Assembly: GCF_019345465.1 (NCBI RefSeq)
Contig: NZ_JAHKRC010000020.1
Coordinates: forward strand, 41,808-105,807
DNA from: Pseudomonas sp. NKUCC02_KPG
GTDB lineage: Bacteria; Pseudomonadota; Gammaproteobacteria; Pseudomonadales; Pseudomonadaceae
DNA length: 64,000 bases
Direction of reading: 5' to 3'
Part shown: positions 52,162 through 60,893 of the stretch, piece after piece
How positions within the stretch are numbered: the stretch's first letter is position 1
How the letters are laid out: every line of letters starts with the position of its first letter
Program-made: the position numbers and the translations under genes
The notes under the pieces: model-generated
Databases searched by the model: none
What the model was told of the DNA's origin: nothing
Seen by the model: only the letters and a program-made list of their open reading frames with translations

Positions 52162-54723
52162 ATGTACGGGCTGCTTGATTTGCGAGACTACTCAGTTGCC
52201 AAAACGCTTCTGTGGACGGGCGTGTTGAGCGGGCTGATGACAATGGGAGGCAAGGTGCTTGCCGTTGAAGACATTCAGTTCAATACCGACATTCTCGATC
52301 TGAACGATCGCACCAACATCGATTTATCACAGTTTTCGCGTAGCGGATTTATCTTGCCGGGTACTTATCCAATGCAAGTGCAGATCAACACGCAGTTGCT
52401 GCCTGAGCAGCGCATTCCCTTTTACCCTCCGGACGACGACCCCAAAGGCAGTCAGGCCTGCCTGTCACCTGATCTGGTAGAACAACTGGGCCTCAAGAGC
52501 GACAAACAAGCCGGGCTCAATTGGTGGAGGGGTACAGAGTGCCTGGATATCAGCGGCCTGCCGGGGATGGAAGTCAGCGGCGACCTGAGCACTTCCACTC
52601 TCTATATTTCCTTGCCCCAGGCTTATCTGGAGTACAACGCCTTGAACTGGGACCCGCCTTCGCGGTGGGATGACGGCGTGCCCGGTGTGTTGATCGATTA
52701 CAACCTGACGGCGCAGTCCATCAACCAGCGCGACACGGCCCGGCGCACCAACTTGACGGGCAACGGTACGTTTGGTGCCAACGCAGGGCCTTGGCGCTTT
52801 CGCGCTGACTGGCAAGGTCGTATCGAAGAGGCAACTGTCAGCCGTGAGCAACGGCTTGAGTGGAGCCGCTTTTATGCGTATCGCTCGTTGCCGTCCATCC
52901 AGTCGCGGCTGATGCTGGGGGAGAACTACCTCTACTCGGACCTGTTCGACAGCTTTCGTTTCAACGGCATTGCCCTCAGCTCGGATGACAACCAGTTGCC
53001 GCCCAACCTGCGCGGCTACGCGCCCGAAGTCGTGGGTGTGGCCAAGACCAATGCCAAGGTCATCATCAGTCAGCAAGGCCGGGTGCTTTATGAGGCGCTG
53101 GTCGCGGCGGGGCCCTTTCGCATTCAGGATCTCAATGAAGCCGTCACCGGTACGCTTGATGTCCGGGTCGAAGAGCAGGACGGCAGCGTCACCACCTTCA
53201 CGGTTGAGTCCGCCAGCATTCCCTACCTCACGCGGCCCGGCACCGTGCGCTACAAGCTGGCTACCGGCCAGCCCTCAAGCCTTCATGATGGCGGGCAGGG
53301 GCGTACCTTCGGGATGGGGGAGTTTTCCTGGGGGGTCAGTAACGGCTGGTCCCTGTATGGCGGTGGCATCAGTGATAACAATTACACAGCACTTTCTGTC
53401 GGGGCAGGGCGCGATCTGCTGGCCTTCGGTGCGATGTCATTCGATGTCACACGGGCCAGCGCCACACTTCACGACAAGGCCTTGTCGGGTGACTCCTATC
53501 GCCTGAGCTACTCGAAAAAATTCGACCAATACGACAGTCAGATCACGTTTGCCGGTTACCGTTTTTCCGAAAAAAACTACCTGAGCATGAGTGAATACCT
53601 GAACGCCCGTCATTACGGCGGGCCTGTGGGGGGCAGCAAGTCACTCTACACCGCGACTTTTAACAAGCAGTTTCGCGATGCGGGGCTTTCCGTCTATTTG
53701 AATTACAGCAACCAGTCCTATTGGGATCGCCCGGCCAGCGAGCGATGGAATCTGTCGCTGGCCCGCTATTTCAGTGCGGGCACGGTTAAGAACATGAGCC
53801 TGTCACTTAACGTGTTCAGAAATCAGGAACGCAACCAGCACAACGGCATCTCCAACAACAGCAGCGGGATGTACCTGTCACTCAGCCTGCCGCTGGGCCG
53901 CTCGGGCACCCTGACCACCACCGCCAGCAACTCGCTGGGCAAAAACAGTTATGGCGCACGTTTCAGTGACCGGCTGGATGAGCGCAACAGCTATCAACTG
54001 TCAGTCAGTAATACGTCAGTCAGCGGTTATCTGAGCCATATCGGTGATCAGGCTGAAATCTCTGCGAGTGTCGCCCAGCAAGAAAACAACTACACCAGCC
54101 TCAACGTTTCTGCCCGAGGCGGTGCCACGCTCACGTCCAGGGGCGGCGCAGGGCATAGAACGTCCGGCACCGGTGGCACCCGGTTGCTGATCGACACCAG
54201 TGGTGTGCCCGATGTGCCGGTGCGGGGGTATGGCACGCCCACCCGCAGCAATGTGTTTGGCAAGGCGGTGATCGCCGATGTCAGCAGCTTTTTGCGCACG
54301 GGCGCCAGTGTTGACCTGGAGAACCTGCCCGCCAATGTGGAAGCGACGCAGTCCGTGACCCAGCTGACCCTGACTGAAGGCGCCATCGGCTATCGCACGC
54401 TGGATGTGATTGCCGGCCACAAAGCGATGGTGCTGCTGAGTCTGCCTGACAGCAGCGTCCCGCCATTCGGGGCCACGGTGAAGAATGAAAAACAGCAGGA
54501 CACTGGCATCGTCAATGACGGTGGCAGCGTCTACCTGAGCGGAATTCGCCCCGGGGAACGGATGACTGTCAGTTGGGGAGGGGCCGAACGCTGCACGCTG
54601 ATCATGCCTTCAAGCCTGCCGGATGACGGACTGACCACGACCCTGAAGCTGCCCTGCCAAATCCTCGACCCTGCGCCAGCGCCGCTGACCTCACTTATCG
54701 ATACGGAGAAAAAGTCCACATGA
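52162..54723 (+). CDS. Outer-membrane fimbrial usher (PapC/FimD family)
   Basis: An 853-residue usher: signal peptide, N-terminal chaperone-binding domain (mature start VEDIQFNTDILDLNDRTNIDLSQF), a 24-strand barrel with plug (NAKVIISQQGRVLYEALVAAGPF; DVRVEEQDGSVTTFTV) and C-terminal domains with conserved Cys (ERCTLIMPSS, LKLPCQIL). It secretes and orders pilin subunits. The start at 52162 follows CTGGAG; upstream in-frame sequence belongs to the preceding gene's overlap. Overlaps the chaperone gene by four bases (ATGA). Confidence 0.92.
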   Translation: MYGLLDLRDYSVAKTLLWTGVLSGLMTMGGKVLAVEDIQFNTDILDLNDRTNIDLSQFSRSGFILPGTYPMQVQINTQLLPEQRIPFYPPDDDPKGSQACLSPDLVEQLGLKSDKQAGLNWWRGTECLDISGLPGMEVSGDLSTSTLYISLPQAYLEYNALNWDPPSRWDDGVPGVLIDYNLTAQSINQRDTARRTNLTGNGTFGANAGPWRFRADWQGRIEEATVSREQRLEWSRFYAYRSLPSIQSRLMLGENYLYSDLFDSFRFNGIALSSDDNQLPPNLRGYAPEVVGVAKTNAKVIISQQGRVLYEALVAAGPFRIQDLNEAVTGTLDVRVEEQDGSVTTFTVESASIPYLTRPGTVRYKLATGQPSSLHDGGQGRTFGMGEFSWGVSNGWSLYGGGISDNNYTALSVGAGRDLLAFGAMSFDVTRASATLHDKALSGDSYRLSYSKKFDQYDSQITFAGYRFSEKNYLSMSEYLNARHYGGPVGGSKSLYTATFNKQFRDAGLSVYLNYSNQSYWDRPASERWNLSLARYFSAGTVKNMSLSLNVFRNQERNQHNGISNNSSGMYLSLSLPLGRSGTLTTTASNSLGKNSYGARFSDRLDERNSYQLSVSNTSVSGYLSHIGDQAEISASVAQQENNYTSLNVSARGGATLTSRGGAGHRTSGTGGTRLLIDTSGVPDVPVRGYGTPTRSNVFGKAVIADVSSFLRTGASVDLENLPANVEATQSVTQLTLTEGAIGYRTLDVIAGHKAMVLLSLPDSSVPPFGATVKNEKQQDTGIVNDGGSVYLSGIRPGERMTVSWGGAERCTLIMPSSLPDDGLTTTLKLPCQILDPAPAPLTSLIDTEKKST

Positions 54724-55481
54724 TTCTGAATTTGCGCTGTGCGCCTGCGACGCTGGCCCTTTTGACGTTGAGTCTGTTCAACAACGCGAATGCAGCCATA
54801 GGCCTTGATCGAACCCGGGTCGTATTTGATGGCAACAAAGATGCCGTCAGCATGAGCATCACCAACAACAACACCCAGTTGCCCTACCTGGCCCAGGGCT
54901 GGGTCGAGGATGAGCAGGGCAACAAGATCACCTCGCCGCTGATCGTGCTGCCGCCGGTCCAGCGCCTGGAGCCCGGCAAGCGCAGTCAGGTGAAAGTCCA
55001 GTCGCTACCGGCAGTCAAATCCTTGCCCCAGGACCGTGAGACTGTCTATTACTTCAATCTGCGGGAAATCCCGCCCCGTAGCGACAAGGCCAACAGCCTG
55101 CAAATTGCCTTGCAGACCCGTATCAAGCTGTTTTACCGCCCGGCTTCGATAGTCCCTGGTCAGCAGGAGCAATCTGACCCCTGGCAGCAACAACTGACCC
55201 TTACCCGTGAGGGTGATCACTATCGGGTCAATAACCCCACCCCCTACTACATCACCCTGATCGATGCCCGTCGTGGCAAGGACGCAGAAACCGCCCCGGG
55301 TTTTGAGCCGCTCATGGTCTCGCCAAAGGATTCATTGAAGTTGGGGGCGACGGTGACTGCATTGGGGGCCGCGCCCTTGCTGACGTATGTCAATGATTAC
55401 GGTGGCCGTCCGACGCTGGTGTTCAGTTGTACCGGTGATACCTGCAAGGTGGACCAGCAAGCGTCTTCAACCAATGAATAG
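54720..55481 (+). CDS. Periplasmic fimbrial chaperone (PapD family)
   Basis: A 253-residue PapD-like chaperone with signal peptide (cleaved after NANA), two Ig-like domains, and the family motif LQIALQTRIKLFYRP; the subunit-binding R and K are expected in the first domain (DRTRVVF and QTRIKLFYRP). It escorts pilins to the usher. The ATG overlaps the usher stop. Confidence 0.92.
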   Translation: MILNLRCAPATLALLTLSLFNNANAAIGLDRTRVVFDGNKDAVSMSITNNNTQLPYLAQGWVEDEQGNKITSPLIVLPPVQRLEPGKRSQVKVQSLPAVKSLPQDRETVYYFNLREIPPRSDKANSLQIALQTRIKLFYRPASIVPGQQEQSDPWQQQLTLTREGDHYRVNNPTPYYITLIDARRGKDAETAPGFEPLMVSPKDSLKLGATVTALGAAPLLTYVNDYGGRPTLVFSCTGDTCKVDQQASSTNE

Positions 55482-56070
55482 CGTGCGCAGACACCCCGTC
55501 ACACCCGGCAGGGTAACGGCGCTGAGTTGTTTGTTGCTGACATTGCATGCCGTGCAGAGCCGTGCCGAAGTTGGAGGCATGAGCGGGATTCTGGATATAT
55601 CGGGCTCACTGCACAATTCACCCTGTGTGCTGGACATGGCTTCGGCGGATCAGGCCATAGACCTTGGCAGCGTGCCGCGCAGTCAATTGATGCGCCCTGG
55701 TGATCAGGCATCGCCCGTGGCTTTTCAGTTGCGCTTCCTCGATTGCCAGCGCGCTTCCGGGAGCATCCTCAATGCCCGCACGGGCCAGCTGGTGTGGAGC
55801 GCCTATCAGCCTGTGGTGTCCGTGGCTTTTGTGGCGCCAGCCGATGCGGACGATCCGCGGCTGGTCAAAGTGCAGGGTGTTACAGGCATGGGACTGCGAC
55901 TGACCGATGCCCTTGGGCGGGACGTGCGCCTGGGGTCGGGCGGTGAACCCTTGTTTCTGGAGCGCGGCGATGACGCTCTGACGTGGCAGGTCCAGCCAAC
56001 CCGCACATCGGCAGCACTGAGCAATGGTGCTTTTCGGGCCACGGTTGATTTCAGGCTTATGTATGAGTGA
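55474..56070 (+). CDS. Minor fimbrial subunit
   Basis: A 198-residue pilin-like protein with a signal peptide, two Cys (NSPCVLDM, FLDCQRA) and C-terminal VDFRLMYE. It resembles the PapH-like subunit at 51594 in size and in the LGSVPRSQLMRPGD segment. The start at 55474 overlaps the chaperone stop by eight bases. Probably an adaptor or tip subunit. Confidence 0.75.
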   Translation: MNSVRRHPVTPGRVTALSCLLLTLHAVQSRAEVGGMSGILDISGSLHNSPCVLDMASADQAIDLGSVPRSQLMRPGDQASPVAFQLRFLDCQRASGSILNARTGQLVWSAYQPVVSVAFVAPADADDPRLVKVQGVTGMGLRLTDALGRDVRLGSGGEPLFLERGDDALTWQVQPTRTSAALSNGAFRATVDFRLMYE

Positions 56071-56079
56071 GGAAAAACG

Positions 56080-56574
56080 ATGAGCATGCCATCTGTTTCG
56101 CGGGTTCTGCTCGCCTGTGGTTGTTTGCTGCTGGCCCTTTGCGAAGGGGCTCGGGCAGATGTCAGTGTGTCTATCCGTGGCGTGGTCATGGCGCCTGTGC
56201 CTTGCGTCGTCAACGGTGGCAGCACGCTTGATATCTCTTTCGGCAGCGAAGTAGTCACGAACCAGGTTGACGGTTCGAACTACCGCAAAACTGTGCCCTA
56301 TACGGTGACGTGCGGGCCACAGCCAACGAACAACATGACGTTGACCTTGCTGGGCAGTGGGGCCGGGTTTGACAGTGCAGTTCTGCGCACCAGCAAGAAT
56401 GATCTCGGGGTCAAGCTTCTGGTAAGCGGTGTTGCCTGGCCCCTCAATCGTGCGCTGAATTTCACATACCCCATCTTGCCGAGAATGGAAGCGGTGCTGG
56501 TGAAAAACCCTGGACGCACACTGACTGGCGGGGCGTTTTCAGCCACCGCTACGTTAGTGGTTGCCCTGCGATAA
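56080..56574 (+). CDS. Minor fimbrial subunit (MrpF/PapF-like)
   Basis: A 164-residue pilin-like protein, signal peptide ending ARA, two Cys (PVPCVVNG, TVTCGPQ). It is clearly related to the next gene (VDGSNY/VDGVNY, FDSAVLRTS/FDPAAVQTS, GGAFSATATL/GGFTASATL), so the two probably arose by duplication. Such short subunits link the adhesin to the fibre. Confidence 0.75.
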   Translation: MSMPSVSRVLLACGCLLLALCEGARADVSVSIRGVVMAPVPCVVNGGSTLDISFGSEVVTNQVDGSNYRKTVPYTVTCGPQPTNNMTLTLLGSGAGFDSAVLRTSKNDLGVKLLVSGVAWPLNRALNFTYPILPRMEAVLVKNPGRTLTGGAFSATATLVVALR

Positions 56575-56587
56575 GAAGGATTCACAT

Positions 56588-57067
56588 ATGAAACGTTGGC
56601 AACTCTCTGCTTTTTTTACCCTGTGCGCTTTGGGTCTTGGCCCCGACGCAATGGCAAACCTCACGTTCCGCGGCACGCTGGTAGAGCCGCCACCCTGCAC
56701 CATCAGCAGCGGCAGCACGATCGATGTCAACTTCAACAACGTGGGCATCAATGCCGTCGACGGTGTGAACTACCTTCAGCCCTTGAGTTACACGATCAAC
56801 TGCGCTGCCAGCCCATTGCCCTGGCGGATGATGTTGACGGTGCAGGGCACGGCAACGACGTTTGACCCGGCCGCCGTGCAGACCAGCGCTGCAGACATGG
56901 GGGTTCGACTCTTGCGAGATGGTGTGGCTTTCACGCTCAACACGCCGATATCGATCAACCCTTCGAGCCCTCCGGTACTGCAAGCGGTCCCGGTCAAACG
57001 ACTTGGGGGCTCGCTCGCTTCGGGCGGGTTTACGGCCTCCGCAACGTTGCTGGCCTACTACGAGTAG
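56588..57067 (+). CDS. Minor fimbrial subunit (MrpG/PapF-like)
   Basis: A 159-residue paralogue of the preceding gene, with signal peptide ending DAMA, two Cys (EPPPCTIS, TINCAAS) and C-terminal LLAYYE. AGAAGGA precedes the ATG at 56588. Likely a tip-fibrillum adaptor. Confidence 0.75.
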   Translation: MKRWQLSAFFTLCALGLGPDAMANLTFRGTLVEPPPCTISSGSTIDVNFNNVGINAVDGVNYLQPLSYTINCAASPLPWRMMLTVQGTATTFDPAAVQTSAADMGVRLLRDGVAFTLNTPISINPSSPPVLQAVPVKRLGGSLASGGFTASATLLAYYE

Positions 57068-57080
57068 AGGCGGGTACTCC

Positions 57081-57635
57081 ATGCACATTCAGATAGAAAC
57101 CCAAGGTTGGAAACCCTTGGCATTGGCACTGCTGATGGGGGTGCCCTTGTCGTTGCCCGCCAGCGCCAGGGCTGCGGACAATCTGCGTTTCAGCGGGGGG
57201 CTGGTGGCCGAGGCGTGCTCGTTCAGGCCCGGCGATGAGGCGATCGTACTGGATCAGCTGGAAGCTTCGAGCCAATACCTGTACCTGAACGCCCGCACGG
57301 TCAGCAAGCTCTTCCAGATCCACCTTGAAGGGTGCGACACCAGTATCAGCAGCTTTGTCACGACCAGATTCAGTGGTAATGAGAACCCTGCGCTGCCCGG
57401 TTTACTGGCACTGGGCGGTGGCAGTACAGCTGCGGGAGTCGCCATCGGGATAGAAACCCCCGGGGATAATCTGGTGCCGTTAAATGTGGCCAGTGACAGG
57501 CAGCTATTAAGTAATGGCGCCAATGTAATTGCTTTTAAGGCATTTATTAAGGCTGAGCCACAGGCCATTGTAAATCGATCAATAACGGCTGGTAACTTTA
57601 CGGCTACTTCGATCTTTATGTTGAATTATCCTTAA
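57081..57635 (+). CDS. Minor fimbrial subunit
   Basis: A 184-residue pilin-like protein with signal peptide (cleaved near ARA), two Cys (VAEACSFRPG, LEGCDTS) and C-terminal IFMLNYP. It is closer to the PapH/PapK-like subunits than to the two genes before it. The ATG at 57081 is 13 bases after the previous stop. Its 3' third is AT-rich. Confidence 0.75.
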   Translation: MHIQIETQGWKPLALALLMGVPLSLPASARAADNLRFSGGLVAEACSFRPGDEAIVLDQLEASSQYLYLNARTVSKLFQIHLEGCDTSISSFVTTRFSGNENPALPGLLALGGGSTAAGVAIGIETPGDNLVPLNVASDRQLLSNGANVIAFKAFIKAEPQAIVNRSITAGNFTATSIFMLNYP

Positions 57636-57680
57636 AGTGGTATTCCTGTTGTCAGGCTATTTTATAGTGAAGAGATTGAT

Positions 57681-58625
57681 ATGAAGTATTTAATTGGGCT
57701 GATGATATTGATGCTGGCTCAGATTGCCAGCGCAGCGGAGTGCCGGGTAAATGGCGGCGAGTGGGTTAATCCGGCGGGCCATGGGTTTAATGTTTATGTC
57801 GAGGTGGCAGCGAACACCAGTCTCGGGAAAATTTTGCTCGATGGTTATACGATGGACTGCAGGCATGGAATGCCTAGCTCTTCAAGTCCCTATCAACACG
57901 TAGTGACCTATCCCGAAGCTGTAAGGCTGAGTCCGAATTACAGCAGTCTCGAGGGCGGGTTGAGCGTGAACGGGAGTGCTTATTATCCGATCCCTGTGAG
58001 AGGCGGTATTCTCCTTTCAGTACAGAGAAATGAGCCTTATATGAGTGTGCCGGGTCGGCCATATTTAAACATTGCCACGACGCCGGGTAGTTATATCAAG
58101 ATCGACTCAGGGACACTCATCGCGACCATTACTTTGGGTATACGTCCCTTTACGTTTTGGGGGGCAGAGAGGGAGATCAGTACAATTGTCAATGTGTTTG
58201 CCCGCAATTCTCTCAACTTGAGCCCGTCAACCTGCACGATTAACAATAATAACCCACTGGATGTGGACTTTGGTCCGGTGGATCCCGTTGCGGTAGGGGA
58301 AACGCCACACAGTTCACCCAACTTGAAAATTGTCACGCTCAATTACACATGTCCTTCCCCAGGCATTTTTTCCGGCATAGAGGTCTCGTGGAGGGGGGCC
58401 GCCTCTTCGTTCAACTCAAGTGCCCTGGCCACCAGCAATGCCAATCTTGCTACCACCATGACTCGGGGCACTTCGGTAGTACCTGTAGGAGGCTCTTTCA
58501 GGACCTCTATCAGCAACAGTTCAGGGAGGGACTCGGTAGCGTTTTCACTGATCCGCAAACCCGGCAGCTTTCCTGCCGCAGGGCCTTTCACGGGGAGTGC
58601 CACGCTGGTATTGAGCGCGCCCTGA
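57681..58625 (+). CDS. Two-domain fimbrial tip adhesin (FimH/MrpH-like)
   Basis: A 314-residue protein with a signal peptide (cleaved after ASA). The N-terminal part (about 20-175) has its own disulfide (AECRVNGG, TMDCRHG) and is the likely ligand-binding lectin domain. A pilin domain follows (about 180-314; STCTINN, LNYTCPS, GPFTGSATLVLSAP) and resembles the two small subunits upstream. Its place at the end of the operon is the usual one for the adhesin. The receptor cannot be deduced. DNA of the first domain is AT-rich. Confidence 0.8.
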   Translation: MKYLIGLMILMLAQIASAAECRVNGGEWVNPAGHGFNVYVEVAANTSLGKILLDGYTMDCRHGMPSSSSPYQHVVTYPEAVRLSPNYSSLEGGLSVNGSAYYPIPVRGGILLSVQRNEPYMSVPGRPYLNIATTPGSYIKIDSGTLIATITLGIRPFTFWGAEREISTIVNVFARNSLNLSPSTCTINNNNPLDVDFGPVDPVAVGETPHSSPNLKIVTLNYTCPSPGIFSGIEVSWRGAASSFNSSALATSNANLATTMTRGTSVVPVGGSFRTSISNSSGRDSVAFSLIRKPGSFPAAGPFTGSATLVLSAP

Positions 58626-58675
58626 GTCTGGCTGGTGCTTGTACAAACGACTGTTTTAGAGGCCAGTGACGAAAG

Positions 58676-58692
58676 TTGGAAGGTTTCTTGCA
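58676..58692 (+). promoter_or_regulatory. RpoN promoter of flhA
   Basis: TTGGAAGGTTTCTTGCA has GG and GC ten bases apart and lies 55 bases before flhA, downstream of the fimbrial genes. flhA transcription is therefore probably independent of the insertion. Confidence 0.8.
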
Positions 58693-58746
58693 CAGGCAGG
58701 CTTTACGGCGCACATGGCGTCAAAAGTTTGCTAAAGGTTTGTCGCA

Positions 58747-60882
58747 ATGTCACTGGATCGCTCTCAGTTAATCAACACCGCACGCAGCGGTCTGGCCGGC
58801 CTCGGTCGGGGACAGTTGGGTGTGCCGCTGTTGTTGCTGGTGATGCTGGCAATGATGATGTTGCCCGTTCCGCCGTTTCTGCTGGACGTGTTTTTCACCT
58901 TCAACATCGCGCTGTCGATTGTGGTGCTGCTGGTGTGCGTCTACGCCCTGCGGCCGCTGGATTTTGCGGTGTTCCCCACCATTTTGCTGGTCGCCACCCT
59001 GATGCGGCTGGCCCTGAACGTGGCCTCGACCCGGGTGGTGATGCTCCACGGTCATGAAGGTCACGCGGCCGCAGGCAAGGTGATCCAGGCCTTCGGTGAA
59101 GTGGTGATCGGTGGTAACTACGTCGTCGGTATCGTGGTTTTTGCGATTTTGATGATCATCAACTTCGTGGTCGTGACCAAGGGTGCCGGGCGTATCTCCG
59201 AAGTGAGCGCCCGCTTTACCCTCGACGCCATGCCCGGCAAGCAAATGGCAATCGATGCCGACCTCAACGCCGGTCTGATCGACCAGAACCAGGCCAAGGC
59301 CCGCCGTCAGGAAGTGGCCCAGGAGGCCGAGTTCTACGGCTCGATGGACGGTGCCAGCAAGTTCGTGCGCGGTGACGCCATCGCCGGTCTGCTGATTCTG
59401 TTTATCAACCTGATCGGCGGCATGGCCGTCGGTATCTTCCAGCACGGCATGACCTTCAGCGAAGCGGGCAAGGTGTATGCCTTGCTGACCATCGGTGACG
59501 GTTTGGTGGCGCAGTTGCCGTCCCTGTTGCTGTCCACCGCTGCCGCGATCATGGTGACCCGTGCTTCGGGCTCCGAAGACATGGGCAAGCAGATCAATCG
59601 CCAGATGTTTGCCTCACCCAAGGCGCTGGCGGTGTCGGCAGGCCTGATGGCTGTGATGGGGATGGTGCCGGGCATGCCGCACTTTTCCTTTCTCAGCCTG
59701 GCTGCAGTCGCCGGTGGCGTCGCGTACCTGATGTGGAAGAAGCAGAACGTGGTCAAGGTCCAGGCCCTGCAGGAGGTCAAGCGCCAACAGGAGCTGTTGC
59801 CATCGCCTGCCCGCGCCCAAGAGACCAAGGAGCTGGGCTGGGATGACGTGACGCCCATCGACATGATCGGCCTGGAGGTTGGCTATCGGCTGATTCCGCT
59901 GGTTGACCGCAATCAGGGTGGCCAGTTGCTGGCGCGGATCAAGGGCGTGCGCAAAAAGCTGTCCCAGGACCTGGGCTTTCTGATGCCCACCGTGCATATC
60001 CGCGACAACCTCGACCTGGCCCCCAGTGCGTATCGCCTGACCCTGATGGGGGTGATCCTGGCCGAGGCCGAGATCTACCCGGACCGCGAGATGGCGATCA
60101 ATCCGGGGCAGGTGTTCGGCACGCTCAACGGCATTACCACCAAGGATCCGGCCTTTGGTCTGGAAGCGGTGTGGATTGAGGTCAGCCAGCGCAGCCAGGC
60201 GCAATCGCTGGGCTATACCGTAGTGGACGCCAGTACGGTAGTGGCGACCCACCTTAACCAGATTCTGTACAAACACTCCCATGAGCTGATCGGTCATGAA
60301 GAAGTGCAGCAGTTGATGCAACTGTTGGCCAAGTCTTCACCCAAGCTGGCTGAAGAGCTGGTGCCGGGCATCCTGAGCCTGTCCCAACTGCTCAAAGTGT
60401 TGCAGGCCCTGCTGGCTGAACAGGTGCCGGTGCGCGACATCCGCAGCATTGCCGAAGCCGTCGCGAACAATGCCCATAAGAGTCAAGATACTGCCGCTTT
60501 GGTTGCCGCGGTGCGGGTCGGGTTGTCGCGCGCCATCGTGCAAAGCATTGTAGGCGTTGAGTCTGAGCTGCCTGTGATCACCTTGGAGCCAAGGTTGGAA
60601 CAAATATTGCTCAATAGTTTGCAGAAGGCCGGACAAGGCCAGGAAGAGGGCGTGTTGCTGGAGCCAAGCATGGCAGAAAAGCTCCAGCGCTCGTTGATCG
60701 ACGCTGCTCAGCGTCAGGAGATGCAAGGTAATCCGGTGATTTTGTTGGTGGCAGGCCCGGTACGCGCGATGCTTTCGCGTTTTGGCCGTCTGGCGGTGCC
60801 CAACCTGCATGTACTGGCTTACCAGGAAATCCCTGACAACAAGCAGGTCACGATCGTTGCGACAGTAGGCCCTAACGGCTGA
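58747..60882 (+). CDS. flhA: Flagellar export protein FlhA
   Basis: A 711-residue export-gate protein with about eight membrane helices in the first half and the FHIPEP motif region (FAVFPTILLVATLMRLALNVASTRVVM; VVTKGAGRISEVSARFTLDAMPGKQMAIDADLNAG), then a large cytoplasmic domain that receives chaperone-substrate complexes. Near P. aeruginosa length (707). Confidence 0.97.
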   Translation: MSLDRSQLINTARSGLAGLGRGQLGVPLLLLVMLAMMMLPVPPFLLDVFFTFNIALSIVVLLVCVYALRPLDFAVFPTILLVATLMRLALNVASTRVVMLHGHEGHAAAGKVIQAFGEVVIGGNYVVGIVVFAILMIINFVVVTKGAGRISEVSARFTLDAMPGKQMAIDADLNAGLIDQNQAKARRQEVAQEAEFYGSMDGASKFVRGDAIAGLLILFINLIGGMAVGIFQHGMTFSEAGKVYALLTIGDGLVAQLPSLLLSTAAAIMVTRASGSEDMGKQINRQMFASPKALAVSAGLMAVMGMVPGMPHFSFLSLAAVAGGVAYLMWKKQNVVKVQALQEVKRQQELLPSPARAQETKELGWDDVTPIDMIGLEVGYRLIPLVDRNQGGQLLARIKGVRKKLSQDLGFLMPTVHIRDNLDLAPSAYRLTLMGVILAEAEIYPDREMAINPGQVFGTLNGITTKDPAFGLEAVWIEVSQRSQAQSLGYTVVDASTVVATHLNQILYKHSHELIGHEEVQQLMQLLAKSSPKLAEELVPGILSLSQLLKVLQALLAEQVPVRDIRSIAEAVANNAHKSQDTAALVAAVRVGLSRAIVQSIVGVESELPVITLEPRLEQILLNSLQKAGQGQEEGVLLEPSMAEKLQRSLIDAAQRQEMQGNPVILLVAGPVRAMLSRFGRLAVPNLHVLAYQEIPDNKQVTIVATVGPNG

Positions 60883-60893
60883 GGGTTTGGTTT

